A stretch of DNA of 5,359 nt from Bacteroidia bacterium (GCA_030596245.1 JAUVKN010000285.1:1-5359), one strand, 5' to 3'. Shown: positions 1-5,359, numbered from the stretch's first letter. The notes: generated from the letters alone by a model not told the origin. Numbers and translations are program-made.

Positions 1-2585
1 TCGGAGGCGGACCCGAATCAGCTGTTTACCGTTCCACCGATGGGGGGGAGAACTGGATCAAATCCATGAAAGGTTTACCAAAAGTGCATATAGGGGGCAT
101 GGGGATCTCTGTATCTACGGCTGACCGAAATGTGGTCTACCTGATCATGGAAGCTGCTGAAGGAAAAGGCGGATTTTTTCGTTCGGAAAACCGGGGTGCC
201 TCCTGGAAAAGGATGAGCGATCATGCCAGCAGCGGTCAGTATTACAATGAGATCTATTGCGATCCGGTGGATGTAAATAAGATATACTCCATGGAGACCT
301 ATTCACATGTCACCCTGGACGGAGGGAAGAGTTGGAATCGCCTGGGAATGGACAACCGTCATGTGGATGATCATGCATTGTGGATTGATCCTTCCGATAC
401 CGGGCATTTCCTTATCGGGGGGGATGGTGGAGTCTATGAATCGTATGATGGCGGAGTCTCCTACCAGTACAAGTCCAACCTGCCCGTGACCCAGTTTTAC
501 AGGGTCTTTGTGGACAACGAATTTCCCTTCTACAACGTGTATGGGGGTACCCAGGATAACAATACACTGGTTGGTCCTTCCATGAATAAGAGTTCGGATG
601 GCGTAACCAACGAAGATTGGAAAGCAATCCTGGGTGGGGATGGATTCTGGGCCGCTGCAGATCCGGAAGATCCCAATATTGTTTATTGCGAATACCAGTA
701 CGGGAATGTGTCCCGCCATGACAAAAGAAGTGGGGAGAATATCAATATCAAACCAAGACCCAGGAAAGGCGAAGAAACCTACAAATGGAACTGGAACGCA
801 CCGCTGGTGATCAGCCATCACTCCAACACCAGGATCTATATGATGGCCAACAAGGTTTTCAGATCCGACGACCGGGGCAACTCCTGGAAGGTGATCAGTG
901 AGGACCTTACATCAGGGGTCGACAGGAACAGTTGGCCGGTAATGGATCATTACTGGAGCTGGGATGCGGTGATGAAAGATGTATCCACCAGTCTGTGGGG
1001 CACTGGAGTATCGATCTCTGAATCCAGGCTGGATGAGAGACTGCTCTATGCCGGTACCGATGATGGGGTTGTTTCCATTACTGAGAATGGAGGAGAGAGC
1101 TGGAAGAAGGCACAGAGTTTTCCTGGAGTTCCGGCACATACCTACGTGAGTGATCTTGTGGCCGACCGGTTCGATTCCAATGTGGTGTATGCCACTTTTG
1201 ATAACCGAAAAAGGGATGACTTCAAACCCTATGTAATGAAGAGCTCGGACAGGGGGAGCAGCTGGGTATCCATTGCCGGAAACCTGCCTGAAAATGAAAC
1301 AGTGCATACCATCGAGCAGGATATGGAAGTACCCGGACTGCTCTTTGTAGGGACCGAATTTGGATTCTACTTCAGCCTTGACGGGGGAGCCGATTGGACA
1401 AAACTCAAATCGGGCATGCCCACAATCAGTGTGCGTGATATGGCCATCCAGGAGCAGGAGAATGATATTGTGCTGGCCACATTTGGCCGCGGATTTTATA
1501 TTCTTGATGATTATTCTCCTTTACGTGAGCTTGCGAAAGAAAAAGTGATCATGGAGAAGTCCTCCCATATTTTTCCGGTGGCCGATGCCCTGATGTATAT
1601 CCAGACAGGTGGTAAATATGGGCAGGGGTCCAACTTTTTCAAAGTGAAAAATCCTGATTTTGGCGCCACCTTTACCTACTTTTTAAAAGAGGTACCCAAG
1701 ACCTTGAAAAAGGTGCGCCATGAGAAGGAGAAAGAGTTGTTCAAAGAGAAACAACCCATTCCCCAACCCAGTCGTGAGGAGTTAAGGCTCGAGGAGGCAG
1801 AACAGGAACCACAGTTGATCTTTACCGTGTATGATGAAGATGGTAATGCCATCAGGATACTCACAAAAAAGGCATCCAAAGGGATCAACCGGATCACCTG
1901 GGATCTGCGTTATCCTTCCACGAGGCCTGTATCTTCTGGTACTCCAGCAACTGGTCGGAGGGGCGGATCATCCAGTGGTAGTGGTTTACTGGCCATGCCC
2001 GGCACCTATAGTGTAGGGATGGATATCTTAGAAGGCGGAGATGTGATCGCACTTACGGAACCGGTATCATTCAATGCAACCCTGCTTCAGCACGCTACAC
2101 TTCCGGCCAAGGATCATCAGGCACTGGTAGCTTTCCAGAATGAAGTATCAGAACTCTCCAGGGTGATGACCGGAACTCAACGCATGGTTCAGGAGCAGTT
2201 GGGCAAATTGGCAACCATTAAAAAAGCGTTGGTTCAGACACCGGGTGCAGGAGTTGAGCTAAGCCGGCAGGTACTGGAACTGGAAGGTCAGCTGAAGGAT
2301 CTCCAGTTTGTACTGGATGGACCCAGCGCCAAAGCAAGCTGGGAAGAACTTCCTCCCATGGTGATGCCGTTGAACCGACGCCTGAGTGTCATGATCAGAA
2401 CCCACTGGTCCTCCACCTCCGAACTGACCAAAACCGAGACCGACCAGCTGGAGATCCTCCGCGGGGAGTTCCCGCCGCTGCTGGAGAAACTGGAGCAGGT
2501 TGTGGATGGAATTTCGGAACTGGATAGCCAGCTTGAGGAGTTGAAAGCGCCCTGGACACCTGGGAGGGTTCCGGAACTGGAATAA
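1..2585 (+). CDS. Vps10/sortilin-like BNR-repeat beta-propeller protein (5' end cut by window edge)
   Basis: The reading frame is open from base 3 and already encodes an Asp-box (STDGGENW, 33-56) before the first ATG at 66, so the true start and any signal peptide lie outside the window. About 860 residues are visible. Further Asp-box repeats (S/T-x-D/N-x-G-x-x-W) occur at 183-206, 312-335, 441-464 (final W replaced by Y), 864-887, 1080-1103, 1242-1265 and 1374-1397, which indicates a multi-bladed propeller of the sortilin/Vps10 type. The propeller closes with FGRGFYILDDYSPLR near 1482-1526. A beta-rich region (about 1650-2080, including GINRITWDLRYP) follows, with a charged linker and a Gly/Ser-rich loop. 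The C-terminal third is helical and probably coiled coil (about 2119-2330 and 2415-2560). Such proteins are often annotated as 'glycosyl hydrolase', but Asp-boxes are structural and I see no catalytic site, so substrate and activity are unknown. They are generally exported; no type IX sorting tail is seen at the C-terminus. Confidence 0.88.
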   Translation, partial: GGGPESAVYRSTDGGENWIKSMKGLPKVHIGGMGISVSTADRNVVYLIMEAAEGKGGFFRSENRGASWKRMSDHASSGQYYNEIYCDPVDVNKIYSMETYSHVTLDGGKSWNRLGMDNRHVDDHALWIDPSDTGHFLIGGDGGVYESYDGGVSYQYKSNLPVTQFYRVFVDNEFPFYNVYGGTQDNNTLVGPSMNKSSDGVTNEDWKAILGGDGFWAAADPEDPNIVYCEYQYGNVSRHDKRSGENINIKPRPRKGEETYKWNWNAPLVISHHSNTRIYMMANKVFRSDDRGNSWKVISEDLTSGVDRNSWPVMDHYWSWDAVMKDVSTSLWGTGVSISESRLDERLLYAGTDDGVVSITENGGESWKKAQSFPGVPAHTYVSDLVADRFDSNVVYATFDNRKRDDFKPYVMKSSDRGSSWVSIAGNLPENETVHTIEQDMEVPGLLFVGTEFGFYFSLDGGADWTKLKSGMPTISVRDMAIQEQENDIVLATFGRGFYILDDYSPLRELAKEKVIMEKSSHIFPVADALMYIQTGGKYGQGSNFFKVKNPDFGATFTYFLKEVPKTLKKVRHEKEKELFKEKQPIPQPSREELRLEEAEQEPQLIFTVYDEDGNAIRILTKKASKGINRITWDLRYPSTRPVSSGTPATGRRGGSSSGSGLLAMPGTYSVGMDILEGGDVIALTEPVSFNATLLQHATLPAKDHQALVAFQNEVSELSRVMTGTQRMVQEQLGKLATIKKALVQTPGAGVELSRQVLELEGQLKDLQFVLDGPSAKASWEELPPMVMPLNRRLSVMIRTHWSSTSELTKTETDQLEILRGEFPPLLEKLEQVVDGISELDSQLEELKAPWTPGRVPELE

Positions 2586-2606
2586 GTGTAACCGGGGGAT
2601 ATTCCT

Positions 2607-2614
2607 TACATTTG
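2607..2614 (+). promoter_or_regulatory. Bacteroidota -7 promoter element of the XRE gene
   Basis: TACATTTG matches the TAnnTTTG -7 element of the Bacteroidota primary sigma factor. It ends four bases before the ATG at 2619, so transcription should start at or next to the start codon. No convincing TTG/TTTG -33 element is seen at the expected spacing, which falls in the end of the upstream gene, so strength is uncertain. Confidence 0.5.
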
Positions 2615-2618
2615 TAAT

Positions 2619-2858
2619 ATGTCTGATGAACAGTTACATAAAACAATCGTTGACTACTTCAGGGATTATAAGCCTAACCGGATCAAAGAGTTACGTGCCA
2701 GGGAGAACATTACTCAGTCAGACCTGGCACGGAAAGTTGGGGTAAGGCGTGAGACCATTGTATTCCTGGAGAAGGATAAATACAACCCTTCCCTGAAACT
2801 GGCTTACGATATTGCCCATGTGTTTGGGATGAGCATTGAGGAGGTGTTTGTTTTTTAG
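2619..2858 (+). CDS. XRE/Cro-family helix-turn-helix transcriptional regulator
   Basis: This encodes a 79-residue DNA-binding protein that is almost entirely one Cro/C1-type HTH domain. From residue 20 it follows the small stand-alone XRE pattern: NRIKELRARENITQSDLA (helices 1-2), then the recognition helix in GVRRETIVFLEKDKYNPSL, then LAYDIAHVFGMSIEEVFVF as the closing helices. About 19 residues containing DYFRDYKP precede the usual family start; no in-frame ATG falls between 2619 and the domain, so 2619 is the only sensible start. There is no Shine-Dalgarno sequence, and a -7 element abuts the ATG. It lies 33 bases after the BNR gene and converges with the BrnT-module antitoxin gene, with 8 bases between stop codons. 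A diverged copy of its last 24 coding codons lies at 3431-3502. Its target genes cannot be read from the sequence. Confidence 0.9.
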   Translation: MSDEQLHKTIVDYFRDYKPNRIKELRARENITQSDLARKVGVRRETIVFLEKDKYNPSLKLAYDIAHVFGMSIEEVFVF

Positions 2859-2866
2859 TCACTTAT

Positions 2867-3109
2867 TCAGAGGCTTTCTTCTTTAAGTTTCTCTGAGATA
2901 AACACTTTAATCACACTTTGTCTTGTTACTCCAAGACGCCGGGCCACCGTATCTAACCTCTGAACCATCCAGACAGGGAAATCGACACTTACCCTTCGTT
3001 GTTCCAATCCAGGTCGGACTGCATGTTCTAAATCGTAGTGAACAGAAAGATCTTCACCTGCGTCAAATCGCTCATCAAATTCTGCTGCTGTTATATATTT
3101 CTTTTTCAT
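2867..3109 (-). CDS. Ribbon-helix-helix (CopG-like) antitoxin, partner of BrnT
   Basis: This is an 80-residue antitoxin and autorepressor for the BrnT toxin. The C-terminal half is a ribbon-helix-helix domain: strand RRVSVDFP (38-45), helix from VWMVQRLDTVARR, turn LGVT (59-62), helix RQSVIKVFISEKL (63-75). The charged N-terminal half (AAEFDERFDAGEDL, 8-21) probably contacts the toxin. I chose the ATG at 3109 because an AAGGGA ribosome site lies just upstream (3112-3117) and the protein then has the usual length; the frame stays open to 3184 but that extension does not look conserved. It begins inside brnT with a 35-base overlap, which suggests translational coupling. It plays the BrnA role, though I cannot tell whether it would match the classical BrnA profile or a separate CopG-type family. 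It would be expected to bind the repeats upstream of brnT. Confidence 0.85.
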   Translation of the reverse strand: MKKKYITAAEFDERFDAGEDLSVHYDLEHAVRPGLEQRRVSVDFPVWMVQRLDTVARRLGVTRQSVIKVFISEKLKEESL

Positions 3110-3341
3110 TGTCCCTTGATTTTCTGACTGATATAATTCTGATTTTGTTTTCCCTGAGGGTAAAAATCGCGGACCAGATATCATCTTCTAGCTTTGCTAT
3201 GAGAACGGACCTGTGTTCATCAACCCACCTGGCAGGAATCTCAATCCTGTTAGGATCCTTCCAAAGCTTTCTGGCAGATTCAAAGTCTATCCCATGCTTT
3301 CTTTTATTTGATTCACTTTTATTTTTATCGAACTCAAACAT
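3075..3341 (-). CDS. brnT: BrnT-family ribonuclease toxin
   Basis: This encodes an 88-residue type II toxin of the BrnT family, RelE-like-fold RNases that inhibit translation when free of antitoxin. Family marks are the N-terminal MFEFDKNKSESNKRKHGIDF (residues 1-20, with KHG at 15-17), the acidic-basic stretch DEHRSVLIAKL (41-51), and the C-terminal RIISVRKSRDNEKEIY (68-83) matching the family's RIISARxA block. Length is typical and no key block is missing, so it should be active. The start at 3341 is preceded by a TATATTTG promoter element about seventeen bases away, without a clear ribosome site. Toxin-first order with the antitoxin downstream is normal for this family. The gene is transcribed divergently from the MNT/HEPN module. 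Confidence 0.88.
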   Translation of the reverse strand: MFEFDKNKSESNKRKHGIDFESARKLWKDPNRIEIPARWVDEHRSVLIAKLEDDIWSAIFTLRENKIRIISVRKSRDNEKEIYNSSRI

Positions 3342-3358
3342 TAAACACGACTATATTG

Positions 3359-3366
3359 CAAATATA
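3359..3366 (-). promoter_or_regulatory. -7 promoter element of the brnT-antitoxin operon
   Basis: Read on the minus strand this is TATATTTG, an exact match to TAnnTTTG. It would start transcription near 3352-3355, leaving a leader of roughly 11-14 bases before the brnT ATG at 3341. No TTG -33 element is found at normal spacing; that place is occupied by A-tract repeats, which may be the operator. Confidence 0.6.
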
Positions 3367-3398
3367 CTTAAAAAAGTATTAAAAAAGCATTAAAAAAG
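3364..3398. repeat. Three tandem 11-bp A-tract repeats and overlapping palindrome, probable operator
   Basis: Three consecutive 11-base units, ACTTAAAAAAG (3366-3376), TATTAAAAAAG (3377-3387) and CATTAAAAAAG (3388-3398), share TTAAAAAAG exactly. A palindrome, ATACTT-AAAA-AAGTAT (3364-3379), overlaps both the first unit and the end of the brnT -7 element. Spacing of one helical turn places all units on one DNA face and should also bend the DNA. Short direct repeats at the promoter are typical operators of ribbon-helix-helix antitoxins; binding here is inferred. Confidence 0.5.
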
Positions 3399-3418
3399 GC
3401 ACAATAAATACACATTTA

Positions 3419-3514
3419 ATGAAATATTGCAATCCCTCCCTGAAACTGGCCCACGATATTGCGCAGCTGTTTAGAATAAAGATCGAGGAGGTGTTTGTTT
3501 TCAGTGAGAATTAG
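3419..3514 (+). pseudogene. Truncated 3' remnant of an XRE-family regulator gene
   Basis: The frame reads NPSLKLAHDIAQLFRIKIEE followed by VFVFSEN and a stop, and corresponds to the last helices of the XRE protein encoded at 2619-2858. Over 24 codons (3431-3502 versus 2784-2855) 58 of 72 bases and 18 of 24 residues agree by hand alignment. The recognition helix and everything before KYxNPSL are missing, and an ATG at 3419 happens to precede the fragment. It has three extra residues before its stop. Ten of the fourteen differences fall at third codon positions, so this copy evolved as a working gene before it was truncated. A 31-residue product would lack DNA-binding capacity. It lies in the intergenic region between two toxin-antitoxin modules, ending 37 bases before the MNT gene. 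Confidence 0.75.
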
Positions 3515-3519
3515 CGCAG

Positions 3520-3551
3520 TTGTTTAATTTCATCTGAATATTGTACTTTTG
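3520..3551 (+). promoter_or_regulatory. Bacteroidota promoter of the MNT/HEPN operon
   Basis: TTG at 3520-3522, a 21-base spacer, then TACTTTTG at 3544-3551 fit the phylum's TTG-N17-23-TAnnTTTG promoter. The -7 element touches the first ATG (3552), so the transcript probably begins at or just before the second ATG (3558). Confidence 0.65.
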
Positions 3552-3851
3552 ATGAGTATGACAATGTCAGATTTAAATATTGCTTTAATTCGGGACTACT
3601 TTAAAGATAAGCCCGTTCTTAAGGCGTATCTATTTGGTTCCTATGTTCGAGGTGAAGCTGATGCTCAAAGTGATATTGATATACTTGTTGATTTAGATTA
3701 CTCCCAGCGTATAGGTTTGCAGTTTATTCAAATGAAAATTGACCTTGAGAAGATATTAAATAATAAGGTCGATCTAGTTTCATCAAATGGCATATCAAAA
3801 TACATAAAACCAATTGTCGATAATGAAAAGCAATTGATTTATGCACAGTAA
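3552..3851 (+). CDS. mntA: MNT-domain nucleotidyltransferase antitoxin (MntA-type)
   Basis: This encodes a 99-residue minimal nucleotidyltransferase, antitoxin of a HEPN/MNT (type VII) system. In characterised members the MNT protein adds AMP residues to a tyrosine of the HEPN toxin and inactivates it. The active-site signature GS-x10-DxD is complete: G29-S30 in AYLFGSYVRGEAD and D41/D43 in SDIDILVDLD; the third carboxylate is probably D74 in KVDLVS. Three in-frame ATGs occur at 3552, 3558 and 3564 (the N-terminus reads MSMTMSDL); a TTG at 3549 is part of the promoter and unlikely as a start. Because the -7 element ends at 3551, starts at 3558 or 3564 fit a leaderless mRNA better, so the exact N-terminus is open. 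No ribosome site is seen. The gene overlaps the HEPN gene by 11 bases. Confidence 0.92.
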   Translation: MSMTMSDLNIALIRDYFKDKPVLKAYLFGSYVRGEADAQSDIDILVDLDYSQRIGLQFIQMKIDLEKILNNKVDLVSSNGISKYIKPIVDNEKQLIYAQ

Positions 3852-4188
3852 ACAGGGAGACAAAATTAGATTACAGCATATTCGAGATGCAATCCTGGAG
3901 ATCGAATCTTACCTGTTTGAAGTTGATTTCCCGACATTTATCGATAACTCAATGATGAGGTTCGCATGCATTAAGCAATTGGAGATTATTGGCGAAGCAA
4001 GTAACCACATTTCTGAGGAAGTAAAATCACAGTTTACAACTATTGAATGGGCCCAGATCGTTGGAATGCGAAATGTATTTGTTCATGAATACTTCGGCTT
4101 AGACTCCAGTATTGTCTGGGAGATTATCAAAGGTGATTTACCAGAACTTAAGGAAACAGTAATTGAAATTTTAAATTCAATTGTTTAA
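3841..4188 (+). CDS. hepT: HEPN-domain (DUF86) RNase toxin (HepT-type)
   Basis: This encodes a 115-residue all-helical HEPN toxin, cognate to the MNT antitoxin upstream. The catalytic RX4HXY motif is intact at residues 77-84 (RNVFVHEY: R77, H82, Y84). In studied pairs R and H form the RNase site in a dimer, and the tyrosine is the residue AMPylated by the MNT partner. Family marks also include RLQHIRDAILEIESYL near the N-terminus and IKQLEIIGEASNHIS (44-58). Length is typical for DUF86 proteins. The ATG at 3841 lies inside the end of mntA in another frame, and no ribosome site is seen, so coupled translation is likely. Antitoxin-first order is one of the arrangements known for this family. 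The gene is AT-rich like mntA and unlike the dehydrogenase that follows. The RNA target (tRNA or mRNA) cannot be told from sequence. Confidence 0.93.
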   Translation: MHSKQGDKIRLQHIRDAILEIESYLFEVDFPTFIDNSMMRFACIKQLEIIGEASNHISEEVKSQFTTIEWAQIVGMRNVFVHEYFGLDSSIVWEIIKGDLPELKETVIEILNSIV

Positions 4189-4198
4189 TCCAAACAAT
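4180..4198. terminator. Weak inverted repeat between convergent hepT and dehydrogenase genes
   Basis: ATTGTTT (4180-4186) and AAACAAT (4192-4198) form a 7-bp stem with a 5-base loop that includes the hepT stop codon. The genes end only 13 bases apart, so a shared bidirectional terminator is expected about here. The stem is AT-rich and lacks a long T-run on either side, so function is doubtful. Confidence 0.25.
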
Positions 4199-4201
4199 GT
4201 A

Positions 4202-5278
4202 CTATTTCAGCTCAAACTCAATGCCCAAATGATCCGCTATCTCCTTCATCTCCTTCTGTACCGGTACAAGTACATCAATGCCCTCTTTGCTGATGCGTTC
4301 CTCGTTTTCCCGTTCGGGATCGCCGGGGATCATGACCCGGTCGTGACCTTTGGCCGGTTTGGCAGCGCGGAAGGTCTCAATCCATTTGTCCATCTGTGAT
4401 TTGAAGGCTTCCGGTTTCTGGAAGGCATCGATGCGCATGGCACCAAAGAAATGTCCGGTTCCTTCACCCACTTTTTCTTCCTTAACGGGAAGATAAGCAA
4501 CTGAAGGTGGACAGAAAGGTCCGAAGTTGGCGCCTGATAATACCGCCGAGAAGATATCCACAATAGCACTCATGCAGTATCCTTTGTGACCGCCTTGTTC
4601 CCGGGTTCCTCCAAGGGTAAGCATGGTGCCGCCCTGCTTGAGAATATCCGGATCATCAGAGGGCATACCTTCAGCATTTTGTACATAACCCAACGGCACT
4701 TTCTCTCCCTTTTTGCCGGCCACGGCCAGTTTGCCCCGGGCGATGGGGGTGGTGGAGAAGTCAGCCACAAAAGGAGGATGTATCCCGGCCGGTACTGCCA
4801 CAGCAATGGGGTTGGTTCCCAGCATCTGTGAAACGGAAAAAGTGGGTGCAACCAACGGGTTGGCAATGGTCATGCAGATCCCTATCATATCGTGTTCCAG
4901 GGCCATCATGGAGTAGTACCCGGCGATCCCGTAATGGTTGGAGCCCCTTGTGGATACCCAGCCGGTCCCTGCACTCTTGGCCTTTTCAATGGCGATCTTC
5001 ATGGATTTTGTGGCAGCGATCATCCCGATGGCTCCGTCTCCGTCCACCACAGCAGTACTGGGTGATTCATGGACCACCCTCACATTGGGCTTCACATTGA
5101 TGCGGTCGGCTTGCCAGAGTTGAAAATAGTCCTTGATCCGGATCATTCCGTGACTGGAATACCCCCTTAATTCGGCAGCGATGAATACATCGGTGGCCAT
5201 TTTAGCATCTTCCGGGCTGCAGCCCATTTTTTCAAATACCGTCCTGGTAAATTGCTCGAGATAATCTACTGTATACAT
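4202..5278 (-). CDS. Ldh2-type malate/L-lactate dehydrogenase family oxidoreductase
   Basis: This encodes a complete 358-residue NAD(P)-dependent 2-hydroxyacid dehydrogenase of the Ldh2/MDH2 family, which is unrelated in fold to classical LDH/MDH and includes malate, lactate, ureidoglycolate, sulfolactate and imine-reducing enzymes. Family blocks are in order: ELRGYSSHGMIR (36-47, H43), GSNHYGIAGYY (112-122, H115, likely catalytic), GTNPIAVAVP (154-163), DFSTTPIARGK (173-183), EGMPSDDP (203-210) and GGHKGYCMSAIVDIFSAVLSG (from 229, cofactor-binding and dimer region). The 173-183 block reads FSTTPIA where many members have MATSxxA, which may bear on subgroup but not on function. Length is normal and the start at 5278 gives the usual N-terminus. 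It is probably cytosolic. There is no pathway neighbour in the window, so the substrate is unresolved. It is GC-rich, converges on hepT with 13 bases between stops, and has no clear promoter in the 81 bases visible upstream. Confidence 0.9.
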   Translation of the reverse strand: MYTVDYLEQFTRTVFEKMGCSPEDAKMATDVFIAAELRGYSSHGMIRIKDYFQLWQADRINVKPNVRVVHESPSTAVVDGDGAIGMIAATKSMKIAIEKAKSAGTGWVSTRGSNHYGIAGYYSMMALEHDMIGICMTIANPLVAPTFSVSQMLGTNPIAVAVPAGIHPPFVADFSTTPIARGKLAVAGKKGEKVPLGYVQNAEGMPSDDPDILKQGGTMLTLGGTREQGGHKGYCMSAIVDIFSAVLSGANFGPFCPPSVAYLPVKEEKVGEGTGHFFGAMRIDAFQKPEAFKSQMDKWIETFRAAKPAKGHDRVMIPGDPERENEERISKEGIDVLVPVQKEMKEIADHLGIEFELK

Positions 5279-5359
5279 GGAATATAAGTTTTAGATTGTT
5301 AGTTTATGTTTCGTTGATTAATTTTTCCGTACCAATTTATAGGAGCAGGCCTGGGATGT
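5279..5359. other. Intergenic sequence upstream of the dehydrogenase gene
   Basis: This AT-rich stretch should hold the dehydrogenase promoter on the minus strand, but no TAnnTTTG match or ribosome site is visible. The last bases are cut by the window edge, so part of the control region may lie outside. Confidence 0.4.

Noticed and set aside
303..821. Long open frame on the minus strand inside the BNR gene
   Set aside because: It lies wholly opposite a clear Asp-box protein frame and its translation shows no recognisable domain. The same holds for the minus-strand frame at 912-1307.
2867..2896. Inverted repeat TCAGAG...CTCTGA as a terminator for the convergent XRE and antitoxin genes
   Set aside because: The stem is 6 bp with an 18-base loop inside the antitoxin coding sequence and has no T-run.
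3110..3184. Possible 25-residue N-terminal extension of the BrnT antitoxin
   Set aside because: It lies entirely within brnT, has no family resemblance, and a ribosome site precedes the internal ATG at 3109.
2923..3393. Open plus-strand frame of about 156 codons across the BrnT module
   Set aside because: It is antisense to both brnT and its antitoxin, which are recognisable families in the minus strand, and it is hydrophobic and low-complexity through AT-rich DNA.
3366..3398. CRISPR-like array
   Set aside because: Units are 11 bases with no spacers between them, and there is no cas gene. It is a tandem repeat at a promoter.
3549..3551. TTG as start codon for mntA
   Set aside because: It forms the end of the TACTTTTG promoter element and is followed directly by three in-frame ATGs.
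4161..4182. AATTGAA...TTCAATT inverted repeat at the end of hepT
   Set aside because: It lies in coding sequence and consists almost wholly of A/T, so a 7-base match is easily due to chance.
4586..5123. Several plus-strand frames within the dehydrogenase gene
   Set aside because: All are antisense to a complete enzyme with every family block in order; their translations are Trp/Ser/Pro-rich, typical of shadow frames.
5340..5359. AGGAG followed by ATG near the right edge as a start of a plus-strand gene
   Set aside because: Only one codon is visible and the spacing is long, so nothing can be supported.

Overview
The window looks like a Bacteroidota chromosome. Three promoters read as the phylum's TAnnTTTG -7 element, Shine-Dalgarno sequences are mostly absent, and the first gene is a Vps10/BNR-repeat propeller protein of a kind common in that phylum. 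The assignment rests on these features, not on a database match.

Layout: (1) 1-2585, plus strand: the 3' part of a large gene for a sortilin/Vps10-type BNR-repeat protein, open at the left edge. (2) 2619-2858, plus: a small XRE-family helix-turn-helix regulator with its own near-leaderless promoter. (3) 2867-3341, minus: a BrnT-family RNase toxin overlapping its ribbon-helix-helix antitoxin, convergent with the regulator. (4) 3342-3551: a 210-bp intergenic region holding the brnT promoter, three 11-bp A-tract repeats, a broken 3' copy of the XRE gene, and a divergent promoter. (5) 3552-4188, plus: an MNT nucleotidyltransferase antitoxin overlapping a HEPN toxin. (6) 4202-5278, minus: a complete Ldh2-type malate/lactate dehydrogenase, tail to tail with the HEPN gene. 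(7) 5279-5359: an 81-bp upstream region with nothing assignable. No stretch over 300 bases lacks a gene.

The middle third (about 2.86-4.19 kb) is two complete, unrelated toxin-antitoxin modules back to back, both with intact key motifs. It is visibly AT-rich: 30% G+C in 3541-3600 and 37% in 4021-4080, against 65% in 4321-4380 of the dehydrogenase (hand counts). This suggests acquired DNA set between two housekeeping or metabolic genes. The BrnT module lies between an intact XRE gene and a duplicated, diverged 3' end of a homologous XRE gene, which may record how it arrived. No integrase, transposase, tRNA, rRNA or CRISPR array is visible.

I see no wholly new system. The points most worth checking are the duplicated XRE tail around the brnT module, the helically phased repeats at the brnT promoter, promoters that abut start codons, and a short MNT-like N-terminal segment on the XRE protein.
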